Below are positions 54,921-63,618 of a stretch of 64,000 bases of DNA, one piece after another; within the stretch, counting starts at the first letter, position 1; every line of letters begins with the position of its first letter. Both the position numbers and the translations under genes were made by a program. This DNA is from Rouxiella badensis (lineage in GTDB: Bacteria; Pseudomonadota; Gammaproteobacteria; Enterobacterales; Enterobacteriaceae), in contig CP114060.1 in the NCBI GenBank assembly GCA_026967495.1, forward strand, positions 3,534,001 to 3,598,000, written 5' to 3'. The notes beneath the pieces were generated by a model that did not search any database, was not told the DNA's origin, and saw only the letters and a program-made list of their open reading frames with translations.

Positions 54921-54972
54921 CAAGCACTCGGAGTCAAAGCGGGGATCGTTGGCAACGTTGTTTGGGGGCTAT

Positions 54973-56245
54973 ATGACGTACTTTATTGACCGTCGACTGA
55001 ATGGCAAGAATAAAAGCGCGGTTAACCGCCAGCGCTTTTTGCGCCGCTATAAGTCGCAAATAAAACAGTCGATCGCCGAGGCCATCAATAAGCGTTCGGT
55101 TACCGACGTTAGCAGCGGGGAGTCCGTGTCGATCCCCGTTGAAGATATCAACGAACCCATGTTTCATCAGGGCCGCGGTGGGTTACGCCACCGCGTTCAT
55201 CCTGGCAACGATCACTTCGTGCAGAACGACCGCATTGAGCGCCCTCAGGGCGGAGGCGGTGGCGGCAGTGGTCAAGGCGATGCCAGCCAGGATGGTGAAG
55301 GTCAGGACGAATTCTCTTTCCAGATATCGAAAGACGAATATCTCGACCTGCTCTTTGAGGATCTGGCGCTGCCGAACCTGAAGAAAAACCAGTATAAGCA
55401 GCTTACTGAATACAAAACGCACCGCTCGGGCTTCACCTCCAACGGGGTTCCGGCCAATATTAGCGTCGTCCGTTCTTTGCAAAACTCGTTGGCGCGCCGG
55501 ACGGCGATGTCGGCAGGGAAAAACGAACGCTGCGTGAGCTGGAAAGCAACCTTGCCGAGGTTGAGAACAGCGAACCTGCCCAGCTGTTAGAGGAGGAACG
55601 GCTGCGAAAAGAAATTGCAGAGTTGAGGCAGCAAATTGCCAAAGTGCCTTTCATTGACACCTTCGACCTGCGCTACAAGAACTATGAACGTCGCCCCGAG
55701 CCTTCGAGTCAGGCGGTGATGTTCTGTTTGATGGACGTATCCGGTTCGATGGATCAGGCCACCAAAGATATGGCTAAGCGTTTCTATATCCTGCTCTATC
55801 TGTTCCTGAGCCGTACCTATAAAAACGTCGACGTGGTGTATATACGTCACCATACTCAGGCGAAAGAGGTCGACGAACAAGAGTTCTTCTACTCTCAGGA
55901 AACGGGGGAACCATTGTCTCCAGCGCACTGAAGTTGATGGATGAAGTGATTCAGGAACGCTACGACCCTGCTCAGTGGAACATCTATGCGGCGCAGGCGT
56001 CGGACGGCGATAACTGGGCCGATGACTCACCGCTGTGCCACCAGCTTTTGGCGCAGAAAATTCTGCCGATGGTACGTTATTACAGCTATATCGAGATTAC
56101 GCGTCGTGCGCATCAGACGCTGTGGCGTGAGTACGAGGTTCTGCAGCAGCATTTTGGCAACTTTGCTATGCAGCACATCCGTGAACAGGAAGATATTTAT
56201 CCTGTATTCCGCGAACTGTTCCACAAGCAGACGACAGAAAACTAA
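54973..56245 (+). pseudogene. yeaH: YeaH/YhbH family protein (DUF444), frameshifted twice as read
   Basis: The start MTYFIDRRLNGKNKSAVNRQ at 54973 matches E. coli. Missing bases in A5 at 55519-55523 and G5 at 55914-55918 split the gene into three frames. Repaired joints read TAMSAGKKRTLRELESNLAE and FFYSQETGGTIVSSALK. The product is about 424 residues (E. coli 427). The C-terminal half is a von Willebrand A-like domain with the metal motif MDVSGSMD. A glycine-rich linker (PQGGGGGGSGQG) lies near residue 95. It is the partner of the YeaG kinase in the same operon. Confidence 0.93.
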
Positions 56246-56265
56246 TCTTCATTGCTTATTAAAAT

Positions 56266-56298
56266 CACAGCCGGTAATTAACCTTACTGGCTGTTTTT
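56266..56298 (+). terminator. Intrinsic terminator after yeaGH
   Basis: Stem ACAGCCGGTAA paired with TTACTGGCTGT (one mismatch) and TTTTTTT. Confidence 0.88.
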
Positions 56299-56536
56299 TT
56301 GTAATTCAACCTGGAGTGTTTACTCTGCCGTCAGTAACTCATAAATATAATAAACGATACAATGTCACACTCAGGGTGTAGTCTATTGATCAGGCTATTT
56401 TGGATCATCCCGGTCAGCGCGTCATTCTCATCCCTCTGACAGCATTTGAGGTAAGCACCCTCGTTAGAATGGGAGTTCCCATGGATCCGACAAGGTTTAT
56501 TTCATTCATTCACGCACACGAGCGCGGTATCAATAA

Positions 56537-56869
56537 ATGAATACTGATCTTACACCAGAAACAGAAGTTTGCCCCTTTTGCCACACAAATTTAGAAGAGA
56601 AATCAGACAGATGTAAGCAATGTGGTGCCGAGAGAGTCGTTGGCCACATCAATGCCCAGCAACGTAAAAAGCTCAATTTATTCCGTGCTGCATTATTCAT
56701 TATTCTCTGCGGGTACTTTTATTTTCAACTGCAGGAACCCGGTAGTATTGTCCTGTTAGTCAGCGTATTTATCGTCGGAATAATTCTGATCGTTATTGTT
56801 CCACACCTTTATTACAGGTTTAAAAATAAAAATAACATAATCTGGAAAAGGAAAAGCAGCCCGACGTAA
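56537..56869 (+). CDS. Zinc-ribbon two-helix membrane protein, copy 1 of 3
   Basis: The 110-residue protein has a zinc ribbon at the N-terminus with C12, C15, C26 and C29 (CPFCH, CKQCGAERV), then two hydrophobic helices (about 49-64 and 70-92) and a basic end FKNKNNIIWKRK. Function is unknown. Two related genes follow in tandem on the same strand, with the same cysteine spacing and the same C-terminal KNKNNIIWK block, so this is a local duplication. The ribbon should face the cytoplasm. It may bind nucleic acid or protein at the membrane; that is a guess. A hairpin overlaps its stop codon. Confidence 0.8.
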   Translation: MNTDLTPETEVCPFCHTNLEEKSDRCKQCGAERVVGHINAQQRKKLNLFRAALFIILCGYFYFQLQEPGSIVLLVSVFIVGIILIVIVPHLYYRFKNKNNIIWKRKSSPT

Positions 56870-56901
56870 ACATGATAATGCCTCTTTTGAGGCATGTTTA
56901 C
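56866..56901 (+). terminator. Hairpin overlapping the stop of the first zinc-ribbon gene
   Basis: GTAAAC...ATGCCTC pairs with GAGGCATGTTTAC around loop TTTT, with a 6-base bulge on the left side. The T-run is absent. It may end or stabilise the transcript. Confidence 0.5.
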
Positions 56902-57187
56902 CCTCTCCCTCTCGTCATACTTCCCTCTTCATCCCTTAAGGTATGTCTCTCTACAGCGTGCGAGGCTCTGCGCGCGCCTGCGTGCCTCCTTCAAAACAGG
57001 GTCTTAAAAGCCCATCTCGGATTTTTTTATGTTTTAGGTTTGCTATAAAGCGCGCTGGTGTTCTAAACTATTGACACAATAAGAGTATTTAATTACATAG
57101 CTTTACTATTAATAATCATTTTACTCCATGCCAGCGTATGGAATGCTTTTAACAGTTCAAACTTACGACTACGAAGCGGTATAACGA

Positions 57188-57514
57188 ATGAATAATAAAC
57201 TCAGGTCCGATACTAACACCTGCTCTATTTGTAATACGGAAATGCCTGCAGACGTGACGCATTGTTCAAACTGCAAGGCTCATATGATAAAAGGTTATAT
57301 TGATGCATCTGCAAGAAAATCGAGGCGGATGGCTGTGATTACTCTTTTAATTGCAAGCGCACTGACTTTCTACTATTTGTATCCTACTACCAGTAATCCT
57401 CCGATGCTTTTCCTGGCATTTGCCTTATCTATTGTGCTTTCATTCATATTTCCCTATATCTATTACAGAGTAAAAAATAAAAACAACATTATCTGGAAGC
57501 GTAAAGCACTCTAG
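57188..57514 (+). CDS. Zinc-ribbon two-helix membrane protein, copy 2 of 3
   Basis: The 108-residue product has zinc-ribbon cysteines C12, C15, C26 and C29 (CSICN, CSNCK), the same positions as copy 1. The linker ASARKSRRM is followed by two helices (about 50-65 and 70-92) and FPYIYYRVKNKNNIIWKRK. Sequence outside these anchors has diverged, so the duplication is old. It is separated by about 320 bp of AT-rich DNA from copy 1, which suggests its own promoter. Function is unknown. Confidence 0.78.
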   Translation: MNNKLRSDTNTCSICNTEMPADVTHCSNCKAHMIKGYIDASARKSRRMAVITLLIASALTFYYLYPTTSNPPMLFLAFALSIVLSFIFPYIYYRVKNKNNIIWKRKAL

Positions 57515-57766
57515 ATAATCAACTCTTCGATGGTACGGGGATGGCGTTGCCTCCCCACGCTCATTGCTTATCTCAGACGCCTCATGCCCGCTGCTTTTTA
57601 GGACTAAACCTAAATCACCACCACTTCTCAACCTATTGATTAAAATAATAAAAAATCAAAAAAAAGCACGAATAGAACCCACTTCGTTCAAGTTTAAGCA
57701 AAATCCTATGCCGCGGTTGTGAAATACTCATGCCGAGTACTTATACTAATAAATGCGGTAACTTTT

Positions 57767-58111
57767 ATGAACAACATGACGAACGAATCTTTTTCACCAG
57801 AGAAAAATCATTGTCCTTTTTGCGAAAGCGAACTTGTTAAACAACAAGACCGCTGCATTCAATGCGGTGCGGAAAGAGTTAAGGGACACGTGAGTGCTTC
57901 AGAAAGAAGGAAAATACGCTACCTGAGAATTGTGCTGGTCGCGATTTGGGCGGTCATTTTTTCTGCTTTTTATCCTGCCTCAAGCAACTTTGCGCTTAAA
58001 GGGCTACTGTTCATCGTCGCCATTGCGGCGTCGCTGATTATTCCCGCTTTATACTTCAAAATTAAAAATAAAGACAATGTCATCTGGAAAAAGAAAGCCA
58101 TTCCCTGGTAA
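57767..58111 (+). CDS. Zinc-ribbon two-helix membrane protein, copy 3 of 3
   Basis: The start at 57767 (MNNMTNESF) is preferred because the longer frame from 57719 adds residues with no match to the other copies; 57776 is another option. The 114-residue product has C16, C19, C30 and C33 (CPFCE, CIQCGAERVKGH), basic linker SERRKIRYL, two helices and the end FKIKNKDNVIWKKK. It is closer to copy 1 (QCGAERV...GH is shared) than copy 2 is. Function is unknown; see the separate finding on the triplet. Confidence 0.75.
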   Translation: MNNMTNESFSPEKNHCPFCESELVKQQDRCIQCGAERVKGHVSASERRKIRYLRIVLVAIWAVIFSAFYPASSNFALKGLLFIVAIAASLIIPALYFKIKNKDNVIWKKKAIPW

Positions 58112-58280
58112 AAAAAGAATCCTAGGCATTAGCTAAAGATTTCTTGTAATTTTCGAGAAAGTGACCTGCTGAGACTGATGACTAATGGCGTTAACCCATT
58201 ATGCTTTATCATCAGGATGCTTAGCAGGTCCTTAGTCGTGTTGCCTTTCCTTACTTATGCTGTTTGGGGTAGATTCGTTT

Positions 58281-58382
58281 TCAGTGAATGGCGGCATACA
58301 AGCCAGCGGCAGCCAGCGACATCCAGAACAAGGTGCACACTGCAAATATCCCTAACCAAACCTTTTCATTGTAAGTCATCAT
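58281..58382 (-). CDS. 33-residue single-helix membrane microprotein
   Basis: The frame on the minus strand starts MMTYNEKVWLGIFAV at 58382 (or the second ATG at 58379) with GGGGGAAAG as a strong ribosome binding site, and ends AGLYAAIH. Residues 8-30 form one hydrophobic helix with a short polar N-terminus. The pattern of W-L, F and LFW recalls YmiA-type small membrane proteins of Enterobacterales, though this is only a resemblance. It is too short for ordinary gene finders. The 890 bp around it has no other coding frame. Confidence 0.65.
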   Translation of the reverse strand: MMTYNEKVWLGIFAVCTLFWMSLAAAGLYAAIH

Positions 58383-58464
58383 AGTCTTTCCCCCACTTAT
58401 TGCCTGTTCACAACTTAATCACGCCTCGTTAAATAAATGTTGTCATAATATAGTTATCAAAATA

Positions 58465-58542
58465 GTGATGAAAATCTCATACTTAAAAAGTGAGAGGACA
58501 CTAAATGGAGGGGATTTAAAAAAAGGTGATGAAAATCTCATA
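58465..58542. repeat. 17-bp exact direct repeat upstream of the microprotein gene
   Basis: GTGATGAAAATCTCATA occurs at 58465-58481 and again at 58526-58542, with a 61-bp period. It lies 83-160 bp before the microprotein start and could be a pair of regulator sites. Nothing else was recognised in 58383-58900. Confidence 0.6.
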
Positions 58543-58912
58543 ATTTAGCGTTTGAAATCCCGAATGGATTAATAATCAACCAACCGTTAACCTCTTTTCT
58601 AATACTCTGTCCCCTAAAATATTGCACAAAAGGAGTGCAATATTAGCTATCTTCATACTCCATGATTTATATACTGGGCAATTAACAGACTTTGATATCC
58701 AACAATATGAATTAAGGTTTAATGACTCGAGGTGATGCCGTACTCTCACTCATATCCATGTTCTTTCCCTCCGTGCTCTGTGATTCATCCACACGATAAA
58801 ATCAGTTTTTTAATAATTCGATTACAGGATCCTGACATTCCGCCGCTCTACCCCGTGTTACCTTAGAGACGTGCTATCTAAGCATGTATGTGTAAATATT
58901 GGATTTTCTTTT

Positions 58913-58939
58913 AGCTCGTCACCATGGCGGGCTTTTTTT
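58913..58939 (+). terminator. Orphan plus-strand terminator, possible sRNA end
   Basis: Stem AGCTCGTC pairs with GGCGGGCT (two G-T pairs), loop ACCAT, then TTTTTTT. No plus-strand protein gene lies in the 800 bp before it, so a non-coding transcript may end here. Confidence 0.65.
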
Positions 58940-58958
58940 GGACAGTAGAATGAAGGGT

Positions 58959-58988
58959 AAAAAAAGCCAACCCTGAGGCTGACTTTTT
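58959..58988 (-). terminator. Intrinsic terminator after ydiY
   Basis: On the minus strand AGTCAGCC pairs with GGTTGGCT around loop TCAGG, followed by seven T. It lies 17 bp after the ydiY stop. Confidence 0.8.
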
Positions 58989-59004
58989 CATTAAAAACTG
59001 AAAC

Positions 59005-59768
59005 TTACAGACCGTAGACTAGGTTAATTGAGGTCACGGTGTCGGTTTTATTAGGCGCGCTTGAAGGCGGCTTGGTGTTGTAAGTCACGTCATAAGCCAC
59101 TTTCAGAGAGAAGTCCTTGTTAATAGCAACTGACAACGCCGTTTCGGAGTTCACGGTCGTATCGTCTGCCGCTAAAACAGAAACACCTTCGCTAAATTTC
59201 GCGGTATCGCTTATCTGGTATGAATAGGTACCAGACGCATAGGCGATAGCTTTAGTGGTATTGCCACCTGCGGTGAATTCATCATGACGAACGCCCGGAC
59301 CGGCTTCAAGGTTCAGGGTATGAACTGGGCCATTCCAGATCTGACGACCATAACCCAGGGTCGCAGTATCACGCGCGTGATAACCGTTGAAACGGTCAGT
59401 CAGCCAGTTAGCCTGACCAAACAGGTAGTTCACATCAGAAAGGTTGTAACGTGTACGCCCCCCGCCTGATATTTTTCTGAAGAACGAACGCCTGAAGAAG
59501 AGGTGTTAACCGCTGAGTCCCAAATACTGTAAGCCGTATTAGGCTGGAACCAGGTCATAGTGGTATTGGCATTGAGGTTATTGCTACTGCTATTCCCCGT
59601 TTGCGCGCTATAACCGGCCTGAACGTTACCGTCGAAATTTTTCTTCGCGGTGGCTGGGTTATCTAACGCGGTGAAGACATCAGTATCAGCAAGACTTGAA
59701 ACACTAAACAGCGCAGCACCACATACGATGGCACAAGCGGGTAAACGACGAACAACCCTGAAAAACAT
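59005..59768 (-). pseudogene. ydiY: YdiY family outer-membrane protein (DUF481), frameshifted as read
   Basis: The first frame (59768 to about 59464) has a signal peptide (ALFSVSSLAD) and the DUF481 start NFDGNVQAGYSAQTGNSSS. The second (to 59005) has YLFGQANWLTDRFNGYHARD, PGVRHDEF and the C-terminal strand INLVYGL. One more base in the C6 run at 59458-59463 joins them as EKYQAGGRTRYNLSDVNYL. The result is 254 residues, against 252 for E. coli YdiY, which has AAGGRSRFNLTDYDYLFGQ at the same place. It is an acid-inducible barrel protein of unknown role. Confidence 0.9.
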
Positions 59769-60256
59769 TTGGTTTCCCCAATAGATTTAGGCGAATAAAG
59801 GCTAATAGCCAGTGGAATAATTATGCCCATCACTGCATTTGCATATATGCCTTTGCAGTTTCTACTGCTCAGCATTCTGGCATATTACTAAGTCAACAAA
59901 TATACAACACCAAGCCAGTAATATCCCTGCCACCGCTGGTTTTTTAGAGCATTCTTAGGGTTGTATATTTCCTGAAATATATACATACAAAAACATTACG
60001 CTTCGGTTCGTTGATTTCATACTTTCAACGGTTACGCGAAGGAAATACGCGTTGTTTGACTCCGCCCTTCGATCTGCATCTTCACTACTGTCCTTCTCGC
60101 CCTCAACAGCGCAGATAAAATGCTGTTGCGTTCGCAATTTCCTGCTAACCCTCGTCGAACCTTGTCCTTTTCTCCGGCGCGGGTTAGTTTTAAACTATGT
60201 TTTAAAACATAAGTCTTTGCCGCGGTTTTCGCTGGCAGCCTTCAGGAGGAATGTTC
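59769..60256. other. ydiY-nadE intergenic region
   Basis: These 488 bp hold the divergent promoters and no gene I can support. A near-inverted repeat TGTATATTTC-CT-GAAATATA lies at about 59962-59980 and might be a regulator site. Confidence 0.4.
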
Positions 60257-61081
60257 ATGGCACTTCAGCAAGAGATAATCCAGGCTCTGCACGTCAAACC
60301 ACAAATCGACGTGGAGCAGGAAGTTCGCGTCAGCGTCGATTTCCTAAAAAGTTACCTGCGTGCTCACCCTTTTATTAAGTCTTTGGTACTTGGCATAAGC
60401 GGCGGGCAGGATTCTACTCTTACCGGCAAACTTTGCCAAACGGCAATTAACGAATTACGCAGCGAATCTCCGGATGCAGGCTATCAGTTTATTGCCGTAC
60501 GCCTGCCGTATGGCGTTCAGGCAGACGAGTCAGACTGCCTCGACGCTATCAATTTTATCAAGCCTGACAGTGTGTTAACCGTAAATATCAAAAACGCCGT
60601 GCTGGCAAGCGAGGCAACGTTACGTGATATTGGCATCGAGTTAAGCGACTTTATTAAAGGTAATGAAAAAGCACGCGAGCGTATGAAAGCGCAGTACAGC
60701 ATTGCCGGTATGAAATCTGGCGTGGTGGTCGGCACTGATCATGCGGCCGAAGCTGTCACCGGATTCTTTACCAAATACGGTGACGGTGGCACCGATATCA
60801 ACCCTATCTTCCGCCTAAATAAGCGCCAGGGTAAAGCATTGCTGAAGCATCTGGGTTGCCCGGCGCATCTTTACACCAAGGCTCCGACGGCCGATCTGGA
60901 AGACAATCGCCCCGCTCTTCCCGATGAAGCCGCACTCGGCGTGACTTATGAGCTGATTGACGACTACCTTGAAGGCAAAACCATCGAGCCACAGTATGCG
61001 AAAATTATCGAAAACTGGTACCTGCGGACCGAGCACAAACGTCAACCGCCGGTGACCGTGTTTGATGACTTCTGGAAATAA
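60257..61081 (+). CDS. nadE: NH3-dependent NAD+ synthetase
   Basis: The ATG at 60257 (MALQQEIIQAL) is chosen over 60251 because GGAGGA sits 7 bases before it. The 274-residue enzyme amidates nicotinate adenine dinucleotide to NAD. The PP-loop is LVLGISGGQDSTLTGKL near residue 50, and GTDHAAEAVTGFFTKYGDGG is the second conserved block. Length and ends (PPVTVFDDFWK) match E. coli NadE (275). Confidence 0.97.
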   Translation: MALQQEIIQALHVKPQIDVEQEVRVSVDFLKSYLRAHPFIKSLVLGISGGQDSTLTGKLCQTAINELRSESPDAGYQFIAVRLPYGVQADESDCLDAINFIKPDSVLTVNIKNAVLASEATLRDIGIELSDFIKGNEKARERMKAQYSIAGMKSGVVVGTDHAAEAVTGFFTKYGDGGTDINPIFRLNKRQGKALLKHLGCPAHLYTKAPTADLEDNRPALPDEAALGVTYELIDDYLEGKTIEPQYAKIIENWYLRTEHKRQPPVTVFDDFWK

Positions 61082-61216
61082 TCCCCTGCAATAACCTCAA
61101 TACGTTCGGGACATCGCCAGCGGTGTCCTGATTATTTTCCAATTTTCAGTACACCTCATTCACCGCGTCTCTTTCTATTTAGTAACGAAATCATTACTCT
61201 TGTACCCTTTTTTAGA

Positions 61217-62428
61217 ATGGATGCGCGCAACGCAATGCAAAAATTCCTTTTCTTATTATTAACTCTGGTTTTGCTCGGCCCCTTGGGTATCGACCTCTAT
61301 CTGCCTGCGATTCCAGCAATTTCCCGCGGACTGGACAGCAGCGAGAGCGTCATTCAATCGTCGATCTCGCTGTTTATTCTGGTGCTGGGCCTTGGGCAAC
61401 TGCTCGCCGGACCGCTGGTTGACCGCTACGGCCGTCGCCCGATGGCGATTGCCGGTATTTTGCTGTACATGATAGGCGTCAGCGTCGCCGCCACCTCGGT
61501 TAACGCTGCGATGTTTATGGCTTCCCGCGTTGTGCAGAGTCTCGGTGTCTGTTGTACCTCAGTGGTGCTGTTCAGCAGCGTGCGCGACAGACTTTCAGGC
61601 GATGACGCCGCGCGCGCCTTTGGTTTCCTCAACGGTACCCTGAATATCGTGCCCGCTCTCGCGCCGTTAATCGGCGGGCTGATTGCCCAATATTACGGCT
61701 GGCGCGCGCCTTTCTGGGCGCTGCTTGGCTATACCACCGTAACCCTGCTGCTGGTGCTGGCCTTCCTGCCGGAAACTCGCCCTGCGCATACTCGACAGGT
61801 CGGCAGCCTGCCGTTGCGTCAGTATTGGCGCATCCTTAGCGACAGCAACTTTCTTATCTTTGCTTTGGTCAACGCAGGGGCAATGGGCATGGCGCTGACC
61901 TACGTTTCCCTTGCGCCAAACGTGTTGATGACCACTGGCGGGCTCTCTCCGCTGCAATTTTCGCTGGTCTTTGGCGCTAACGGCTTCTGGATTATGCTCA
62001 TGAGCTACATCGCCAACCGTATTATCCGCAAGGTTGGCCGTCCCGTTTGTCTTGCGGCCGGTGGCGTATTTATGCTGTTGGGCGGCACGGCGCTGTATAC
62101 CGGTATCGCATTTTTGCCCGCACAAACTCAGCTGGAGACCTGGGTATATATGCTACCCGTAGCGAGCGCCTGTACCGGATTGGCTTTCGTCATTGGCCCG
62201 GCGACCAGCTACGCGCTTGAGCCATATTCGAGCGAGGCGGGAATTGCTTCAGCATTGGTAGGATTCGTGCAGATGGCGGGCGGCGCGGGCCTCGGACTGC
62301 TGGCAATGGCCTTACCGATGCAGCCTAAGGCCTGCTTGGGCGTGGTCATGCTGACGGCTTTCGTGCTGGCCTGGTCAGCGAAACGTCGCAGCAAAAAGCT
62401 TAAAACAATCCTCACCGCCCATTCATGA
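61217..62428 (+). CDS. MFS multidrug transporter, Bcr/CflA type
   Basis: The 403-residue protein has 12 helices. The first loop LGIDLYLPAIPAIS and the motif-A segment GPLVDRYGRRPM are typical of the Bcr/CflA drug-proton antiporters, with motif C near GTLNIVPALAPLIGG. An alternative start six codons later (61235) is possible. It is a single-gene unit after nadE. Substrates cannot be told from the sequence. Confidence 0.88.
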   Translation: MDARNAMQKFLFLLLTLVLLGPLGIDLYLPAIPAISRGLDSSESVIQSSISLFILVLGLGQLLAGPLVDRYGRRPMAIAGILLYMIGVSVAATSVNAAMFMASRVVQSLGVCCTSVVLFSSVRDRLSGDDAARAFGFLNGTLNIVPALAPLIGGLIAQYYGWRAPFWALLGYTTVTLLLVLAFLPETRPAHTRQVGSLPLRQYWRILSDSNFLIFALVNAGAMGMALTYVSLAPNVLMTTGGLSPLQFSLVFGANGFWIMLMSYIANRIIRKVGRPVCLAAGGVFMLLGGTALYTGIAFLPAQTQLETWVYMLPVASACTGLAFVIGPATSYALEPYSSEAGIASALVGFVQMAGGAGLGLLAMALPMQPKACLGVVMLTAFVLAWSAKRRSKKLKTILTAHS

Positions 62429-62454
62429 TAACTGGCCCTCAGGGACCAGGCAGT

Positions 62455-63524
62455 CTATTTCACGATAACCGGGACGCGAGGCGCAAGCGCGGTCAGTAGC
62501 TCATATCCCAACGTTCCCGCCGAGGCGGCAACGTCATCAATCGGCAGGTTATCGCCCCACAACTCAACCCCGGTACCAATCTGCGCATCGGGGCACGGCG
62601 TCAAATCCACCGCTAGCATGTCCATCGACACCGTCCCCAGCGTCACCGTTTGCACGCCGCCCACCCTAACCGGTGTCCCACTCGGCGCATGACGTGGATA
62701 ACCATCGGCGTAACCGCAGGCCACCACGCCAACGCGATGTTCACGCTCAGCGCGGTAGCGTCCGCTATATCCGACGCGGTCACCCGCCACCAGTCCCTGC
62801 ACCGCGATAATCTCACTGCGCAGCTGCATCACGGGCTTAAGACCCGTATTGGCAATGTCCTGCACGCTACCGCTCGGCGACGCGCCGTAGAGAATAATAC
62901 CCGGGCGCACCCAGTCGTGATGGGTCTGCGGGTGCCATAGCGTCGCGGCAGAGTTGGCAAGCGAACGGGGACCGGGGATCTGCTGCGTCCCTTTCTCTAT
63001 ATTATCCACCTGCCAGTTCACCCCTCGGGACTGTCGGCAGTCGCGAAGTGGCTCATAAGCGTGATTTCACCGACCTGTGGCATGGCGCGAAGCTGACCCC
63101 AGACATCAGCGGCCTCGTTCGGGTGAAAGCCCAGACGGTTCATGCCGCTGTTGATCTTCAGATAAATATTGACAGGCTTGCTGGCCTCAAAGGTAGACAA
63201 TGCCGCCAACTGCCAATGGCTGTGAACACTCGTAGTCAGACGGTAGCGATCGATTTCCTTGAGATCGCCGGGGTTGAAAAATCCTTCGAGCAGCAGAATA
63301 GGCCCCTGCCAACCGGCCTCCCTCAGCAGCACCGCCTCGTTGAAGTCGAGCAGCGCGAAGCCGTCGGTACTTTGCAGACTTTGCCAGATACGGGCGATAC
63401 CGTGCCCGTAGGCGTTGGCCTTTACCACCGACCAGACTTTGCTGTGCGGCGCGTGGCGACGAACCACCTGTAGGTTATTATCTAAAGCGGAGATCGACAG
63501 GGTGGCAGAAATCGGGCGTGGCAT
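62455..63524 (-). pseudogene. dadX: Alanine racemase, catabolic (DadX), frameshifted as read
   Basis: The start MPRPISATLSISALDNNLQV at 63524 matches the family. K35 (VVKANAYGHG) is the PLP lysine, and GDRVGYSGRYRAE with a later tyrosine segment (GTVSMDMLAVDL) forms the other side. The frame is lost in the C4 run at 63021-63024. One more base gives TADSPEGVNWQVDNIEKGTQ and exactly 356 residues, as in E. coli DadX. It is encoded behind dadA, the catabolic arrangement in which L-alanine is racemised and then oxidised to pyruvate. Confidence 0.93.
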
Positions 63525-63550
63525 GAAAACTCCTGGAGTAAACCTCACTA

Positions 63551-63578
63551 ATGCCCGCCGCTCGTTGAAGGCGGGCAT
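63551..63578 (-). repeat. Hairpin between dadA and dadX
   Basis: Perfect 9-bp arms ATGCCCGCC and GGCGGGCAT around a 10-base loop, in the 94-bp gap. No T-run follows. It could be a processing or stability element that sets the DadA:DadX ratio. Confidence 0.55.
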
Positions 63579-63618
63579 CTGCGTCTTTTATTATCGTTTT
63601 GAGGGATTTCCCGGCGTA

